A DNA stretch of 5,912 bases, from assembly GCA_021202205.1 (NCBI GenBank), contig JAJQDJ010000262.1:1-5912 (forward strand). Reading direction: 5' to 3'. Below are positions 5,470 to 5,912 of the stretch, piece after piece. Positions within the stretch are counted from its first letter, which is position 1, and each line of letters starts with the position of its first letter. The stretch is from Erysipelotrichaceae bacterium (GTDB taxonomy: Bacteria > Bacillota_I > Bacilli_A > Erysipelotrichales > Coprobacillaceae). The notes beneath the pieces were generated by a model, which saw nothing but the letters and a program-made list of their open reading frames with translations, was not told the origin of the DNA and did not search any database. A program made the translations under genes and the position numbers.

Positions 5470-5741
5470 TATCGAAAATAAAAAACACAATAATTCTTTA
5501 GTATGCCTTTGATTAAAAATACAAAATGTTTTGCATCTTTTGATAAAAGGAATTCATCTTGATGTCTTGCATTTTCTATTTCATAAGGTGTATAAGATAA
5601 AGCTGGAAATTCAAAGTTATCAGACGATATCAATAATCCCACTTTATCATTATGAATATAAGCATATCGTACATTCGTACGATTACCACATTCTCGAGGA
5701 TAAAGATAATGTGTCATATTTTCTTTTCCGTTTGTCTTCCT
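5463..5741 (-). pseudogene. Remnant of the C-terminal part of a LacZ-type beta-galactosidase
   Basis: The minus-strand frame from the ATG at 5717 reads HYLYPRECGNRTNVRYAY, then FEFPALSYTPYEIENARHQDE. This is the recognisable C-terminal (small-chain) region of glycoside hydrolase family 2 beta-galactosidases (consensus style Y.P.E.GNRTDVRW ... F.ALHYT..EL..A.H..EL). Homology seems to extend a few codons upstream of the ATG (KENM), but that frame is closed by TGA at 5744-5742. Downstream the resemblance fades after about residue 68; near 5502-5515 a one-base shift would read NQRH, like the LNQ(R/K)-x-MGVGGDDSW segment, but the GGDDSW motif with its active-site Trp is absent. An intact enzyme has about 1000 residues, so perhaps 75 remain, with no catalytic residues. 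No convincing ribosome binding site precedes the ATG. I regard it as decayed; a functional 84-residue peptide is unlikely. Confidence 0.75.
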
Positions 5742-5828
5742 TCAACCATATTTTATCTTACATATATTTGCTATATTAGAGAATAACGAATAATGTTAGG
5801 TAAAAAAATACAAATATAAGTATTTTTG

Positions 5829-5856
5829 TTGTTTCTAAAAATTAAATTCATATAAT
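5829..5856 (+). promoter_or_regulatory. Possible promoter reading off the right edge
   Basis: TTGTTT (5829-5834), a 16-base spacer and a perfect TATAAT (5851-5856) are found in the non-coding DNA at the right end. An overlapping TTGTTG at 5826-5831 would give a 19-base spacer instead. Very AT-rich DNA yields such matches by chance, so support is modest. Confidence 0.4.
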
Positions 5857-5876
5857 GAAGGTAGAGTCAAAAGTTT

Positions 5877-5912
5877 ATGAAAAACTATGAAAAATTAAAA
5901 ATATGTGCTATA
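5877..5912 (+). CDS. Possible 5' end of a gene cut by the window edge
   Basis: An ATG at 5877 opens a frame of 12 codons (MKNYEKLKICAI) with no stop before the window ends. It lies about 14 bases after the predicted transcription start of the promoter at 5829-5856. The Lys-rich start passing into hydrophobic residues could be the beginning of a signal peptide or membrane anchor. The only ribosome-binding-like runs (GAAGG at 5857-5861, GTAGAG at 5861-5866) are too far or too weak to be convincing. I do not recognise the product. Confidence 0.25.
   Translation, partial: MKNYEKLKICAI

Noticed and set aside
5531..5779. Plus-strand open frame opposite the lacZ remnant
   Set aside because: The opposite strand shows clear beta-galactosidase homology; this frame has no recognisable features.
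5804..5827. AT-rich hairpin (8-bp stem, 8-base loop) considered as a terminator
   Set aside because: The stem has a single G-C pair and no gene clearly ends beside it; chance is likely in this base composition.
1..5912. CRISPR arrays, tRNA or rRNA genes, riboswitches, insertion-sequence ends
   Set aside because: Read on both strands by eye; no spaced repeat arrays, cloverleaf-like genes, long conserved leaders or transposase-like frames were seen.

Overview
The window looks like chromosome from an AT-rich, low-GC Gram-positive bacterium. Purine-rich ribosome binding sites (GGAGG or AGGAG) precede most genes, promoters are sigma-A-like with 17-base spacers, and terminators are short hairpins followed by T runs. 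The lipoprotein signal in the metal-binding protein and the protein style suggest gut Firmicutes, possibly the Erysipelotrichales/Coprobacillaceae group. That placement is an impression, not something the sequence proves.

Layout, left to right. (1) A housekeeping gene, ychF, on the minus strand, ending in a strong terminator at the left edge. (2) A short divergent spacer with back-to-back promoters; the plus-strand one drives a small stand-alone PAP2-family membrane phosphatase, which ends in its own terminator. (3) A compact metal-uptake operon on the plus strand: a Fur-family regulator, a lipoprotein metal-binding protein, an ABC ATPase and an ABC-3 permease, with 4-base ATGA overlaps or very short gaps. 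Its TTGACA-17-TAAAAT promoter is bracketed by two identical 15-bp perfect palindromes of the Fur-box 7-1-7 form, one just upstream of the -35 and one over the predicted start of transcription. (4) A hairpin that can terminate transcription from both sides. (5) On the minus strand, a Phd/Doc-type toxin-antitoxin pair with its own promoter and a direct repeat over the -35. (6) A decayed scrap of the C-terminal part of a LacZ-type beta-galactosidase, also minus strand, just upstream of the toxin-antitoxin promoter. (7) About 170 bases of very AT-rich DNA with a plausible plus-strand promoter and perhaps the first codons of a gene running off the right edge.

How the genes work together: the regulator probably senses intracellular metal and represses its own operon through the twin palindromes. 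The lipoprotein captures metal outside the membrane and hands it to the permease, and the ATPase powers import. Zinc is the best guess from the transporter type, but two things weaken a simple ZnuABC/Zur label. The binding protein appears to have its third and fourth metal ligands swapped (His/Asp), and the regulator lacks two of the usual sensory-site histidines. The toxin-antitoxin pair and lacZ scrap look like accessory DNA next to a conserved core block. I see no clearly new system; the metal-site departures and the lacZ remnant/toxin-antitoxin junction are the most useful leads.
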